The position numbers and the translations under genes are program-made. Shown piece by piece: positions 8,652 to 16,993 of a DNA stretch of 64,000 bases (position 1 is the stretch's first letter; each line of letters starts with the position of its first letter). The stretch spans positions 1 through 64,000 of the forward strand of contig NZ_QGKM01000046.1 in NCBI RefSeq assembly GCF_003172875.1. Direction: 5' to 3'. The notes under the pieces were generated by a model, which saw only the letters and a program-made list of their open reading frames with translations, ran no database searches and was not told the DNA's origin. This DNA is from Leucothrix pacifica (GTDB taxonomy: Bacteria > Pseudomonadota > Gammaproteobacteria > Thiotrichales > Thiotrichaceae).

Positions 8652-8668
8652 TTAACGGCAGGCGTTAA
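8652..8668 (+). repeat. short inverted repeat before the DUF4143 ATPase gene
   Basis: TTAACG and CGTTAA face each other across five bases, ten bases upstream of ATG 8679, where a ribosome site would be expected. It could be an operator. A comparable AACGTTA core occurs before the DUF4143 gene at 48174. Confidence 0.3.
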
Positions 8669-8678
8669 AATTGCAAGA

Positions 8679-9848
8679 ATGATTAAAAGACCTCTCGCAC
8701 ACAATAAAATTGAAAAAGCGCTTAAGCGACAGCCTGCGGTTGCAATGATTGGGCCGCGTCAAGTTGGAAAAACAACACTGGCTAAGTCAATTGCTCAGGA
8801 TAGACCTTCAATCTACCTAGACCTTGAACGGGCCGAAGACCGTGCAAAATTAAGTAGCCCAAGAACTTACTTAAAAAGCCATCAAGATAAGTTAGTTGTA
8901 TTAGATGAAATACACCGAGTCCCTGAGTTATTCAACGAGCTGAGAGGGATCATTGATGAAGGAAGAGAAAGTGGGCATGGGAATGGTCGCTTTTTAATTC
9001 TTGGTTCAGCCTCTATGGATTTGATGCAACAATCAGAAACGCTGGCTGGTCGAATTGCTTATATTGATCTGCCGCCTTTACTGTATACCGATACACAAGA
9101 TATTGGCCTCAATACCTTATGGCTTCGAGGGGGCTACCCAAGGAGTCTTCTAGCTGCAGATGACGAAGATAGTTTCGATAACCGGCTAGACTTCATTCGC
9201 TCATACCTAGACCGTGATGTCCCCATGTTTGCACCACGTATGTCTGCAACGTCCGTGGGTAATTTATGGACTATGCTAGCTCATGGGCAAGGGGGGCTGC
9301 TTAACTCATCAAAACTAGCTGGAAACCTCGGTGTTTCAAGTCCTGCCATCAGCCGTTACTTAGATCTTTTAACTGACCTATTGCTTGTTAGGCGCCTGCC
9401 TCCTTATTTTACCAATACCAAAAAAAGGTTAGTTAAAGCGCCTAAAACATATGTGCGGGATAGTGGTTTGGTTCATGCGCTCTTAGGTATCGAGTCGCGG
9501 GACGAACTGCTAGGACATCCCGTTGTAGGAAGTAGCTGGGAAGGTTTTGTTATTGAAAATATACTCAGTGCTGCCCCTCGTCGAACACAAGCCAGTTTTT
9601 ATCGTTCCAGTGCAGGGGCTGAAATCGATCTGGTTTTAAACATGGGGGCCAAACATGGTGTTTGGGCAATTGAAATAAAGCTTTCAGAAGCTCCAAGCAC
9701 TAGTAAAGGCTTACACTCTGCAATGATCGATATTCAACCTGACAAAACATTTATTGTTTATTCTGGTAATGATCGTTACCCAAAGACAGACAGTATTGAG
9801 GTCATTCCTTTGTCTGACTTGTTGGATGAATTACTCGCCTTACATTGA
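8679..9848 (+). CDS. AAA_14/DUF4143 ATPase
   Basis: This 389-residue ATPase has Walker A GPRQVGKTT at 25-33, Walker B LVVLDEIH at 72-79, a sensor-type GSAS after LILG, and a C-terminal DUF4143 domain. The PD-(D/E)XK-like pattern in that domain is AEIDLVLN ... WAIEIKLS near 310-335. A winged-helix segment (LAGNLGVSSPAISRYLDLL) links the two. These proteins are frequent in mobile and accessory regions and are of unknown function. It is one of three in this window. It is monocistronic, and no partner gene is adjacent. Confidence 0.85.
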   Translation: MIKRPLAHNKIEKALKRQPAVAMIGPRQVGKTTLAKSIAQDRPSIYLDLERAEDRAKLSSPRTYLKSHQDKLVVLDEIHRVPELFNELRGIIDEGRESGHGNGRFLILGSASMDLMQQSETLAGRIAYIDLPPLLYTDTQDIGLNTLWLRGGYPRSLLAADDEDSFDNRLDFIRSYLDRDVPMFAPRMSATSVGNLWTMLAHGQGGLLNSSKLAGNLGVSSPAISRYLDLLTDLLLVRRLPPYFTNTKKRLVKAPKTYVRDSGLVHALLGIESRDELLGHPVVGSSWEGFVIENILSAAPRRTQASFYRSSAGAEIDLVLNMGAKHGVWAIEIKLSEAPSTSKGLHSAMIDIQPDKTFIVYSGNDRYPKTDSIEVIPLSDLLDELLALH

Positions 9849-9909
9849 TTATGGGCGAGAATCTGGGGTAGTTAATCGGAAATCTGTCAATAACGTAAAT
9901 AGCTTCCCT

Positions 9910-10317
9910 TTAATCCTTGTAATTAATAGTAGTCAAGGCAAATCCTTCATCAATCCAGCCAGTAATACCACCAGCCATGATTTTCACCGGACGACCAAGT
10001 TTCGCTAATCTAACCGCTGCTTTAGCTGCACCATTACAGTGTGGCCCAGCGCAGTAAACCACAAACAGCATGTCTTCATCCCATGCCTTCAGCTTTGAGG
10101 CGACGATTTTCCCATGTGGCAGATGCACCGCGCCCGGCACGTGACCAGCGTTATAAAGCGCTTTGTTTCTCACATCCAGCAATACAAATCCTTTGTCCTC
10201 TTGCTGCAAAGCGTCGTGGGTATCCCAGCAGTCTGTTTCAAACTCGAATTGCTTCTCAAAATGGGTTAGGGCATCACTTGAATTAGCGGCAGGTACTGCG
10301 GTTACGTTATTAGTCAT
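9910..10317 (-). CDS. rhodanese-like sulfurtransferase domain protein
   Basis: This 135-residue single-domain rhodanese has the N-terminal motif FVLLDVRNKALYNAGHVPGA and an active-site loop starting at Cys89 (CAGPHCNGA). It ends GRPVKIMAGGITGWIDEG. It transfers sulfane sulfur from a donor to a thiophilic acceptor in the cytoplasm. It is transcribed divergently from the FtrA/GlxA regulator, with 95 bp between starts. Such a rhodanese next to an FtrA-type regulator is a recurrent arrangement, which suggests it is a target of that regulator. Confidence 0.9.
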   Translation of the reverse strand: MTNNVTAVPAANSSDALTHFEKQFEFETDCWDTHDALQQEDKGFVLLDVRNKALYNAGHVPGAVHLPHGKIVASKLKAWDEDMLFVVYCAGPHCNGAAKAAVRLAKLGRPVKIMAGGITGWIDEGFALTTINYKD

Positions 10318-10412
10318 GTCGGATTACTTGTTTGTTTTCCTGAAGATGAGTCTATTGTGTTGCAAAGCGTCAGGCGCTAACATTGGCAGAAATGACAATA
10401 TACGTTTAAATA

Positions 10413-11405
10413 ATGACAAATGCTCAAGACTCCAAAACCGTTGTTGTATTGATTTACGAACAGCTCTGCATGTTTGAATTCTCCTGCGTTGCTGAAGTGT
10501 TTGGCTTGCCACGTCCGGAAATGGGGAGTAATTGGTATCAATTCAAAACTGTCTCGATAGATGGAAAACCGGTTAACACGCAATATCATGGACAAATTAG
10601 CCCTGATATTTCATTAAGTGCGCTTGAAAAGGCAGATCTGATTATTATCCCCGGTTGGTCAGGAATCGACGATGATGTACCGGCTGAGGTCATAGATAAG
10701 TTGTGCCAATTACATGCGGCGGGTACGCGATTGACGTCCATCTGTTCTGGGGTAAAAGTGTTGGCATCGACAGGTCTGCTTAATAAAAAATCAGCAACCA
10801 CGCACTGGCGCTACATCGATACCCTTAAGAAAAAACATCCGGAAATCGATGTGAAAACGGATGTACTTTATATCGATCATGAGTCTTTGCTGACATCAGC
10901 GGGAAGTGCAGCAGGGCTCGATTTATGTCTGCATATTGTGCGAAAAGATTTTGGTAGTGATATCGCCAATCAGGTTGCCCGACGTTTGGTGATACCGCCA
11001 CTGAGGGAAGGTAGTCAGGCACAATTTGTACAGCAGCCAGTGCCGTCGAATGATCGGGGAATGATTTCACCGGTGCTGGATTTAATGCACAGTCAGCTGG
11101 ATCAGCCACACCCGACGGCTAAGCTGGCGGCGACGATGAATCTGAGTGAGCGTACGTTTTTGAGGCGCTTCAAAGAGGCAACCGGTACCACGCCTGGCGA
11201 ATGGTTGAGTGAGGCGCGGGTGCAACGTGCTAAGACATTGCTGGAAAGTACTGATCTGAGTGTTGAACGGGTGGCGGCGCAGGTTGGCTTTGGTACGGCA
11301 ATGACCTTGCGGCATCATTTTAGAAAGCGGCTACATATATCTCCGGTGTCTTATCGGAAACAGTTTTCTACCCAAGATATGGGGGTGACCCAAAGAAGGT
11401 TGTAA
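10413..11405 (+). CDS. ftrA: GlxA/FtrA-type AraC-family regulator
   Basis: This 330-residue protein has an N-terminal DJ-1/PfpI-like domain (about 8-195, with the elbow SICSGVKVLA and the motif SAGSAAGLDLCLHIVR). A C-terminal AraC double helix-turn-helix spans about 220-320 (AATMNLSERTFLRRFKEATG, then VAAQVGFGTAMTLRHHFRKR). The DJ-1 part usually acts as an effector sensor without amidase activity. It is divergent from the rhodanese gene and likely regulates it. The symbol is by similarity to FtrA-annotated proteins; the effector is unknown. Confidence 0.8.
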   Translation: MTNAQDSKTVVVLIYEQLCMFEFSCVAEVFGLPRPEMGSNWYQFKTVSIDGKPVNTQYHGQISPDISLSALEKADLIIIPGWSGIDDDVPAEVIDKLCQLHAAGTRLTSICSGVKVLASTGLLNKKSATTHWRYIDTLKKKHPEIDVKTDVLYIDHESLLTSAGSAAGLDLCLHIVRKDFGSDIANQVARRLVIPPLREGSQAQFVQQPVPSNDRGMISPVLDLMHSQLDQPHPTAKLAATMNLSERTFLRRFKEATGTTPGEWLSEARVQRAKTLLESTDLSVERVAAQVGFGTAMTLRHHFRKRLHISPVSYRKQFSTQDMGVTQRRL

Positions 11406-11452
11406 TTTGAGTCAGTTCTTAATCCATAATCTGAGCGAGTTGGCTAAAGAGC

Positions 11453-12466
11453 TTAACGGCTCTGATCCTTATCAGGCATCACCTGGCGCAACCAATCACT
11501 CATTTCAGAATAGAGCGGCATCGAAGTCGCTAATACATTGCGATGTCCTGCGCCCGGTACCGTCAGCCATTTTCGGTTACGGCTCCCTAGCGCGTCATAC
11601 AAATCTTGCCCTTGCTGAATCGATACAAAGTTGTCCTGATTACCATGCACCAGCAAGGTTGGTAGCTTGACGTGCTGGGCGACCTGCCGGGGACGAATTG
11701 AACGAATGGTTGGGCGTTGTTGCAAGTTGCGTTCGATATCCAGTAACGACAGCAGTGCCGGAAAGACCGGCTTCCATGGTTCAGGGATCTGAGACTCCAG
11801 CACGCCTTCTAAACTCGCAAAGCTACTCACTACCATCATGGCATCCCAATCAGATGAAGCTTCACCGGCAGCATTCACGGCAAATGCACCACCCATCGAC
11901 ATTCCCCATAGCGCAGCAGGCTCGTCGGGCAGGCCAAACTCATTGCGGATATCTTCCAGTACTTTAGCGGGTAGTTGACGCTCGAAATCGCTGCTGCCAA
12001 AACTCATGGATTGCAGTGGGCTATCGCCGTGGGCGGGTAAGTCAGGTAATACGCAACGAAAGCCAGCAGCAACGAAACGTTCGGCGACAGGAAGTAGGTC
12101 CTCCTTACGACCTTTACGGCCATGCAGCAGCACAATAATCCCCTGAGTGCGCCCATACGCAGGCAGCTTTGCGCCTTTTTCTGATAATTGTTGGCGAAGC
12201 TTTTTTCCACGTCTTGAAGCGCCCGCGAGTCCATCAGGTTCTACCAATAAACAAGGCACTTGGCCGTCAAGACAGTTATGGCTGATGATACTTAAGCCGT
12301 AGTCGGCAGGGTTGTTGATTCGTTTCATGTGGTACTCCTGAAGTGCCCGACGCGGTGGTGAGAAGATGGCAGCATTGATTTGATGTGCAATCAGCAGTAA
12401 TGCAATGGAGCAAACTGTGAGCAGGGCAGCCAGTGTTCCAACGGTACGTCGGTTAGTGTTTTTCAT
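11453..12466 (-). CDS. membrane-anchored alpha/beta hydrolase
   Basis: This 337-residue protein starts with a short basic segment and one hydrophobic helix (residues 10-30, LAALLTVCSIALLLIAHQ), giving either an anchor or an uncleaved signal. The alpha/beta-hydrolase domain follows: HGRKGRKEDLL near the oxyanion turn, the nucleophile elbow WGMSMGG, an acid region near LLVHGNQDNFV, and the catalytic His in GAGH near the C-terminus. It is a serine hydrolase, probably facing the periplasm. The substrate cannot be inferred. It is convergent with the FtrA-type gene and monocistronic. Confidence 0.8.
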   Translation of the reverse strand: MKNTNRRTVGTLAALLTVCSIALLLIAHQINAAIFSPPRRALQEYHMKRINNPADYGLSIISHNCLDGQVPCLLVEPDGLAGASRRGKKLRQQLSEKGAKLPAYGRTQGIIVLLHGRKGRKEDLLPVAERFVAAGFRCVLPDLPAHGDSPLQSMSFGSSDFERQLPAKVLEDIRNEFGLPDEPAALWGMSMGGAFAVNAAGEASSDWDAMMVVSSFASLEGVLESQIPEPWKPVFPALLSLLDIERNLQQRPTIRSIRPRQVAQHVKLPTLLVHGNQDNFVSIQQGQDLYDALGSRNRKWLTVPGAGHRNVLATSMPLYSEMSDWLRQVMPDKDQSR

Positions 12467-12681
12467 TATTAGTCATTTTTTAATCATTACAGTGTAATCT
12501 GATTTTTAGTATAGGGAGAGGATTTGCAGATAATGTGCAGAAGGCGCGTTATTTTTGTGGATTAGTCTTTAATAAGTAATATTGAGATTATTTAAGATGC
12601 ATGAAGTCATATAGAAACAACTAAATAGCTAATAATTGATTTATATTAATGTTTTGTTTCTTATTTTAACCTAATAAGTTG

Positions 12682-12709
12682 TTTACATTTTGCACATTTC
12701 AGGTATTCT
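12682..12709 (+). promoter_or_regulatory. sigma70 promoter of a small RNA
   Basis: TTTACA (12682-12687) and TATTCT (12704-12709) are separated by 16 bases, so transcription should start near 12716. No gene of normal size follows before the terminator at 12826-12860. Confidence 0.55.
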
Positions 12710-12715
12710 CATGGC

Positions 12716-12860
12716 TTACTTACGTTTTCCAGAGACAGAGTTGTGGAATTTGTGTTGTTAGCGCGTACAAGGGAGCGTATCCATCAAGGATGATGAGATC
12801 AGCATGATTAGGTGCTGAATCCCCAAGCCGCATAAGCTGCCCTCTTATGCGGCTTTTTTT
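12716..12860 (+). ncRNA. candidate small regulatory RNA, about 145 nt
   Basis: A good promoter and a strong intrinsic terminator bracket 145 bases that contain no plausible gene. Inside, CATCA-AGGA-TGATG (around 12782-12795) would fold into a five-pair hairpin presenting AGGA in the loop, as in a CsrA/RsmA binding site. The terminator stem is long and GC-rich. It does not match a small RNA family I can name. It points toward the metY-type gene on the opposite strand and ends 42 bp before that gene's stop. Confidence 0.55.
12826..12860 (+). terminator. strong intrinsic terminator
   Basis: An eleven-pair stem (AGCCGCATAAG with CTTATGCGGCT) and a seven-base loop are followed directly by a T-run. 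There is no T-run on the other strand, so it serves rightward transcription only. Confidence 0.85.
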
Positions 12861-12902
12861 CTTGAAAGCTATCTCTTGCAAAATAGCTTGTTTATGGAGG
12901 TA

Positions 12903-14174
12903 TTAAACGGCTTCAAAGGCCTGTGTGAGGTCAGCGATAATATCATCGATATGTTCAATACCAACACAAAGGCGCAACATCTCTGGCGATACACCTGCAC
13001 TTTTTTGCTCCTCTTCAGACATCTGGCGATGAGTTGTTGAGGCAGGGTGGCAAGCCAATGTTTTGGTATCACCAATATTCACTAAACGCTTCACAAGTTT
13101 CAGGGAATCATAAAAACGTACGCCTGCTTCATAGCCACCTTTAATACCAAAAGTTAGTAATGACGAAGGCTTACCATCCAGATATTTCTGCGCGAGGTCA
13201 TAATATTTATCACCTTCCAAACCTGCATAATTGACCCACTCCACCTCGTCGTGATTTTTCAGGAAAGTGGCCACAGCCAAAGCATTGTCACAGTGACGCT
13301 CCATACGAAGAGGCAGTGTCTCAATGCCCTGCAATAGCATAAATGCGCTCATTGGCGACAAGGCAGCACCGGTATTTCTGAGTGGCACGGTACGTGCGCG
13401 GGCAATAAAGGCAGCCGGGCCAAAGGCTTCGTTATACACAACGCCGTGATAAGCAGGTTCTGGCTCACTGAAAATCGGAAAGCGATCGGTGTGCTCAGTC
13501 CATGGGAATTTACCAGAATCAACGATGATGCCACCGAGTGTGGTACCGTGGCCGCCCATGTATTTGGTTAGTGAGTGAACCACGATGTCTGCGCCATGTT
13601 CGATTGGGCGTAATAACGCAGGCGTTGCCACCGTGTTATCGACAATTAATGGTACACCATGACGATGTGCCGCCTCAGCGATAGGCGCGATATCAACAAT
13701 GTTACCGGCAGGGTTACCGATTGTTTCACAGTAAACCGCTTTGGTATTTTCATCGATGAGTTTTTCAATATCAGCCGCACTATCGCTATCAGCAAAGCGC
13801 ACTTCGATGCCTTGCTTTGGCAACATATGCGCTAGTAATGTGTAGGAGCCACCGTACAGTTGAGGGGTACTGATAATGTTATCACCCGCCTCCGCAAGGG
13901 TGAGCAATGCATAGTTAATCGCTGCCGAGCCTGCTGATGTTGCCAGTGCCGCGATACCACCTTCCATGGCAGCAACACGCTTTTCAAGTACATCCCAGGT
14001 TGGATTCATAATGCGTGTATAAATATTTCCGGGAACGGCTAAATCAAACAGGTCAGCACCGTGCTGAGCATCGTCGAACTCATAAGCTACGGTTTGATAA
14101 ATCGGTACCGCACAGGATTTTGTTACCGGATCTGTTTCATAACCTTCATGGGTACAGATAGTTTCAATTTTCAT
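12903..14174 (-). CDS. metY: O-acetylhomoserine sulfhydrylase (MetY/MetZ type)
   Basis: This 423-residue protein belongs to the Cys/Met-metabolism PLP family. The N-terminal motif is MKIETICTHEGYETDP, and the PLP lysine is in HSLTKYMGGHGTTLGG. The segment DTKTLACHPASTTHRQMSEEEQ and the overall length are typical of O-acetylhomoserine aminocarboxypropyltransferases. The reaction is O-acetylhomoserine plus sulfide (or methanethiol) to homocysteine (or methionine) plus acetate. I start at ATG 14174 because a GGAG lies just upstream; the frame could begin 16 codons earlier. A second such enzyme is at 21243. Confidence 0.88.
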   Translation of the reverse strand: MKIETICTHEGYETDPVTKSCAVPIYQTVAYEFDDAQHGADLFDLAVPGNIYTRIMNPTWDVLEKRVAAMEGGIAALATSAGSAAINYALLTLAEAGDNIISTPQLYGGSYTLLAHMLPKQGIEVRFADSDSAADIEKLIDENTKAVYCETIGNPAGNIVDIAPIAEAAHRHGVPLIVDNTVATPALLRPIEHGADIVVHSLTKYMGGHGTTLGGIIVDSGKFPWTEHTDRFPIFSEPEPAYHGVVYNEAFGPAAFIARARTVPLRNTGAALSPMSAFMLLQGIETLPLRMERHCDNALAVATFLKNHDEVEWVNYAGLEGDKYYDLAQKYLDGKPSSLLTFGIKGGYEAGVRFYDSLKLVKRLVNIGDTKTLACHPASTTHRQMSEEEQKSAGVSPEMLRLCVGIEHIDDIIADLTQAFEAV

Positions 14175-14282
14175 CGTTTCTCCTCGCTCTGAGTATTGAA
14201 TTGGGTTGGGATTGGTTAGCATTAGTATAACGCCTGATAACAGTGGATTCAGCTTATCGGGGGGATGCTGACTGTTTAATTA

Positions 14283-15017
14283 TTAAAACAAATGACTATC
14301 ATCAAGATATTGTTCTGTCTCTGTTAGCTTGCCACTGGCGATGATTTTGCCAGAATCCATTACCACCAGATTATCCGCTAGCCGCCTGACTTCTGCAGGG
14401 GAGTGCGTGACATAGAGAACTGGTATGGCTAATTCCTGATGCAGTCGTTCCAGAAACGGCAAAATCTCACGTTTGCGTTTCATATCAAGTGCGGATAATG
14501 GCTCATCCATGAGCAGTAACTGTGGGCACACAGCCAAAGCACGTGCGATTGAGACACGCTGACGCTCGCCACCGGATAGTCGATCAGGCTTGCGATGAAG
14601 TAAGTTTTCGATACCTAACAGGTCGATCACTTGCTCCAATTGATCGTTGTTTTGACTTTGACCACAGCGCTTTTGACCGTACTGTAAGTTTTTTAAAGCC
14701 GACAAATGCGGAAATAAACTGGCTTCCTGAAACACATAGCCGATGGGGCGTTGATGAGTGGGCAGGCGAGTTGATTGACTGCTGTCTTCCCATACCGATT
14801 GATCCACTTGAAAAAAAGCGATTTGGGGTTTTTCCAGCCCGGCAATGCAGCGCAATAAGGTACTTTTTCCACAGCCGGAATGGCCAAAAATAGCCGTCAC
14901 ACCACGCCCTGAAAAACTGCCGTCTACATCCAGTGAAAACTCATCTCGTTGCAGCTGAAAGTGGAATTTTATACTGTCTTTTTCAGTGCTGGCAGTAGCT
15001 TCGGCTCGCTCAGACAT
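14283..15017 (-). CDS. modC: molybdate ABC transporter ATPase
   Basis: This 244-residue ABC ATPase has Walker A GHSGCGKST, signature LSGGERQRVSIARAL, Walker B LLLMDEPLSALD and H-loop VTHSP. It would energise molybdate uptake through ModB. The C-terminal TOBE/MOP molybdate-binding domain of typical ModC (about 350 residues) is missing, so regulation by bound oxyanion is probably absent. Its start overlaps the modB stop by eight bases, giving translational coupling in the modE-modA-modB-modC order. ModC is assigned by operon position and by the upstream modB and modA. Confidence 0.9.
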   Translation of the reverse strand: MSERAEATASTEKDSIKFHFQLQRDEFSLDVDGSFSGRGVTAIFGHSGCGKSTLLRCIAGLEKPQIAFFQVDQSVWEDSSQSTRLPTHQRPIGYVFQEASLFPHLSALKNLQYGQKRCGQSQNNDQLEQVIDLLGIENLLHRKPDRLSGGERQRVSIARALAVCPQLLLMDEPLSALDMKRKREILPFLERLHQELAIPVLYVTHSPAEVRRLADNLVVMDSGKIIASGKLTETEQYLDDSHLF

Positions 15018-15693
15018 GTTGCACTCGTAGCGGCGTTTTAATCACGGTATACATCACCAGGAGCACCAAAAATGAAAAGCCTAACAAGAGGGCGGCCAGC
15101 CAATGTGCCTGTGTGTATTCCAGCGCTTCAACATGATTATACAATTGCACGGAGACCAGTCGCGTCTTATCCGGGATGTTGCCACCAATCATCAAAACAA
15201 CGCCGAATTCGCCTACGGTGTGCGCAAAGCCAAGAATGCCTGCAGTAAAAAAGCCGGGCTTTGCCAGTGGAATAGTGACCGAGAAAAAGCTGTCTATTGG
15301 ACTAGCTCGCAAGGTGGCGGCAACCTCCAATGGGCGTGGGCCGATGGCTTCAAAAGCATTCTGCAACGGCTGTACCACAAAGGGCAGCGAGTAAATGCAG
15401 GAGGCGAACACTAGTCCGGTGAATGTAAATGGCAGCGTGCCAAGTCCGATAGCATCTGTAAAACGACCCAGTGCACCTTCCGGTCCCATCAGCACCAATA
15501 AATAAAAGCCCAGCACGGTAGGTGGTAAAACCAAGGGCACTGCGATCAATGCACTCAGTAAGGGCTTCCAGCGAGACTGTGTATTACTCAGCCACCAAGC
15601 GACCGGCGTACCCAATATCAGCAAAATAAGCGTCGTGAGTGAGGCGACTTTGAAGGTCAGCCAGAGTGCGGAGTAATCAGCGGAGGTAAGCAT
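15010..15693 (-). CDS. modB: molybdate ABC transporter permease
   Basis: This 227-residue inner-membrane permease has about five or six hydrophobic helices (for example LTTLILLILGTPVAWWLS and VLPPTVLGFYLLVLMG). The EAA-type cytoplasmic loop reads ATLRASPIDSFFSVTIPLAKPG. It forms the channel for molybdate delivered by ModA. I use ATG 15693; a GTG two codons earlier is also in frame. It overlaps modA upstream by about 17 bases and modC downstream by eight, so the three are co-translated. Confidence 0.92.
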   Translation of the reverse strand: MLTSADYSALWLTFKVASLTTLILLILGTPVAWWLSNTQSRWKPLLSALIAVPLVLPPTVLGFYLLVLMGPEGALGRFTDAIGLGTLPFTFTGLVFASCIYSLPFVVQPLQNAFEAIGPRPLEVAATLRASPIDSFFSVTIPLAKPGFFTAGILGFAHTVGEFGVVLMIGGNIPDKTRLVSVQLYNHVEALEYTQAHWLAALLLGFSFLVLLVMYTVIKTPLRVQHV

Positions 15694-16528
15694 AATCACA
15701 AGACTGATCAGATTCAGCTAGCTGCACTGATGTTGGCAGATCATATCCAAATGAGCGGATCAGAGCGTGAGTGCTTTTACGCTGTAAAAACTGACTAAAT
15801 TCGGTCGCTGCATCTTTATGCTTAGCTCGTTTGAGTATCACTGCGTATTGGTCGATAGGCTCATGATAATCACGGGGGATAAGCCATTGTGAACCTTTAA
15901 GGGATTCTGGATGATGCTGAACCTGCGACAGTGCCACAAAGCCTAAATCGGCATTGCCCGTTCGCACGAATTGATAAGTCTGAGAGATATTTTCACCTTT
16001 AACAACTCGCGGTTTAAGGTGTTGTTCAATGCCCAAAGCACTTATCACTTGCTCGGCAGCTTTGCCATACGGTGCTAACTTGGCATCTGCCAAAGCAATA
16101 TAACGAAACTTATCAGACTTCAGTACATCACCAGAAGTATCGACAAGCTCCTGCTTTCCTGACCACAGCACCAGACGCCCCTGCGCATAAATGAATTCAC
16201 TTCCGGAGACGGCAAGTTCTTTTTCTAATAAACGTGTCACCTTGTCTTGATCTGCCGACAAAAATAAATCGAAGGGTGCGCCATGTCTGATCTGCGCCAT
16301 CAACTTGCCGGAAGAGCCGAATGACAGCGTGACTTTGTGACCGGTCGATTCAGTAAATTGCTGACTAATCGCCTGCATCGGTTTGATGAAATTTGACGCT
16401 ACAGCGACCAACAGATCATCTGCAAATGCTGGAGTGCTGCTAATCCCCAGTAAGATGCTCAGCACGATTGATCTGAGCAATTTGCGTGGGCTTAGTGCAG
16501 CCATTGCCTGTGGAACAGGGTTATTCAT
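15677..16528 (-). CDS. modA: periplasmic molybdate-binding protein
   Basis: This periplasmic solute-binding protein has a signal peptide (RKLLRSIVLSILLGISSTPAFA). The ModA pattern follows: VAVASNFIKPM, LSFGSSGKLMAQIRHGAPFDLFLSAD and FVALSQVQ. It captures molybdate or tungstate for ModB. The frame extends to ATG 16561, which overlaps the modE stop as ATGA. I prefer ATG 16528 because a ModE-like operator occupies 16520-16542 and the shorter start gives a normal signal peptide. Either start is possible. Confidence 0.9.
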   Translation of the reverse strand: MNNPVPQAMAALSPRKLLRSIVLSILLGISSTPAFADDLLVAVASNFIKPMQAISQQFTESTGHKVTLSFGSSGKLMAQIRHGAPFDLFLSADQDKVTRLLEKELAVSGSEFIYAQGRLVLWSGKQELVDTSGDVLKSDKFRYIALADAKLAPYGKAAEQVISALGIEQHLKPRVVKGENISQTYQFVRTGNADLGFVALSQVQHHPESLKGSQWLIPRDYHEPIDQYAVILKRAKHKDAATEFSQFLQRKSTHALIRSFGYDLPTSVQLAESDQSCDYAYLR

Positions 16529-16542
16529 TTCAAAACATAACG
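16520..16542 (-). promoter_or_regulatory. second ModE-like operator before modA
   Basis: GTTAT and ATAAC arms face each other over 12 bases. The 23-base element differs at only one position from the one at 16933-16955 before modE. It lies at the modA start, suggesting separate ModE control of modA. Confidence 0.55.
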
Positions 16543-16557
16543 ACTGGTAAATAGTTT

Positions 16558-16941
16558 TCATAAGGTAATCTGACCAGAACGTTTTTCCATAAAATCACGC
16601 ATGTCTTGTTCGACCTCACGGAATAACTGAATCGCGCGTTCTCCGGTATCAGTCAGGCTTGCGCCACCTCCGCCTTTACCGCCCGTAGAGCTAGTCACTA
16701 GTGGTTGGGTGCTGTGAGTGTTCATTGAATTAACGAGCTGCCAAGCCTGCCGGTAAGACATTTTCATGGAGCGTGCTGCGCCACTGATGGAGCCGTGCTC
16801 TTGAATGCGTTCCAGCAAAATAACGCGACCTGTGCCAAGAAATGTGCCTTCTTCGTTGGCAATCCAGAAGCGACCACGTAGGTGGTATGGCTGAGTAGCT
16901 TGAGTGGTTGAGGTAGTTTGTGTGCTCATAGCGTTATTCAT
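16558..16941 (-). CDS. modE: ModE-type molybdate-responsive repressor (DNA-binding domain only)
   Basis: This 127-residue winged-helix protein begins with YHLRGRFWIANEEGTFLGTGRVILLERIQEHGSISGAAR. The recognition region SGAARSMKMSYRQAWQLVNSMN and the flexible GGKGGGGASLTDTG segment are diagnostic of the ModE N-terminal domain. The tandem molybdate-binding domains of E. coli ModE are absent, so it is the short form. The frame extends to a TTG at 16965; I prefer ATG 16941 (or 16929). It is the first gene of the mod operon and likely represses it. Confidence 0.85.
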   Translation of the reverse strand: MNNAMSTQTTSTTQATQPYHLRGRFWIANEEGTFLGTGRVILLERIQEHGSISGAARSMKMSYRQAWQLVNSMNTHSTQPLVTSSTGGKGGGGASLTDTGERAIQLFREVEQDMRDFMEKRSGQITL

Positions 16942-16960
16942 ATCAAAACATAACGCTATG
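16927..16960 (-). promoter_or_regulatory. ModE operator, perfect 11-bp inverted repeat
   Basis: CATAGCGTTAT and ATAACGCTATG are perfect inverted arms separated by 12 bases. The CGTTAT/ATAACG core matches the known ModE site pattern. It overlaps the modE start codon region, and possible promoter hexamers (TTGCTC, TATGAA) lie within it. Binding would block the mod promoter. Confidence 0.7.
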
Positions 16961-16993
16961 AGCAAGTTATCAAAGGAGGTAGGCCGTGATAAT

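Noticed and set aside
12711-12761. Sixteen-codon frame from ATG 12711 within the small RNA gene
   Set aside because: The ATG is upstream of the predicted transcription start and lacks a ribosome site.
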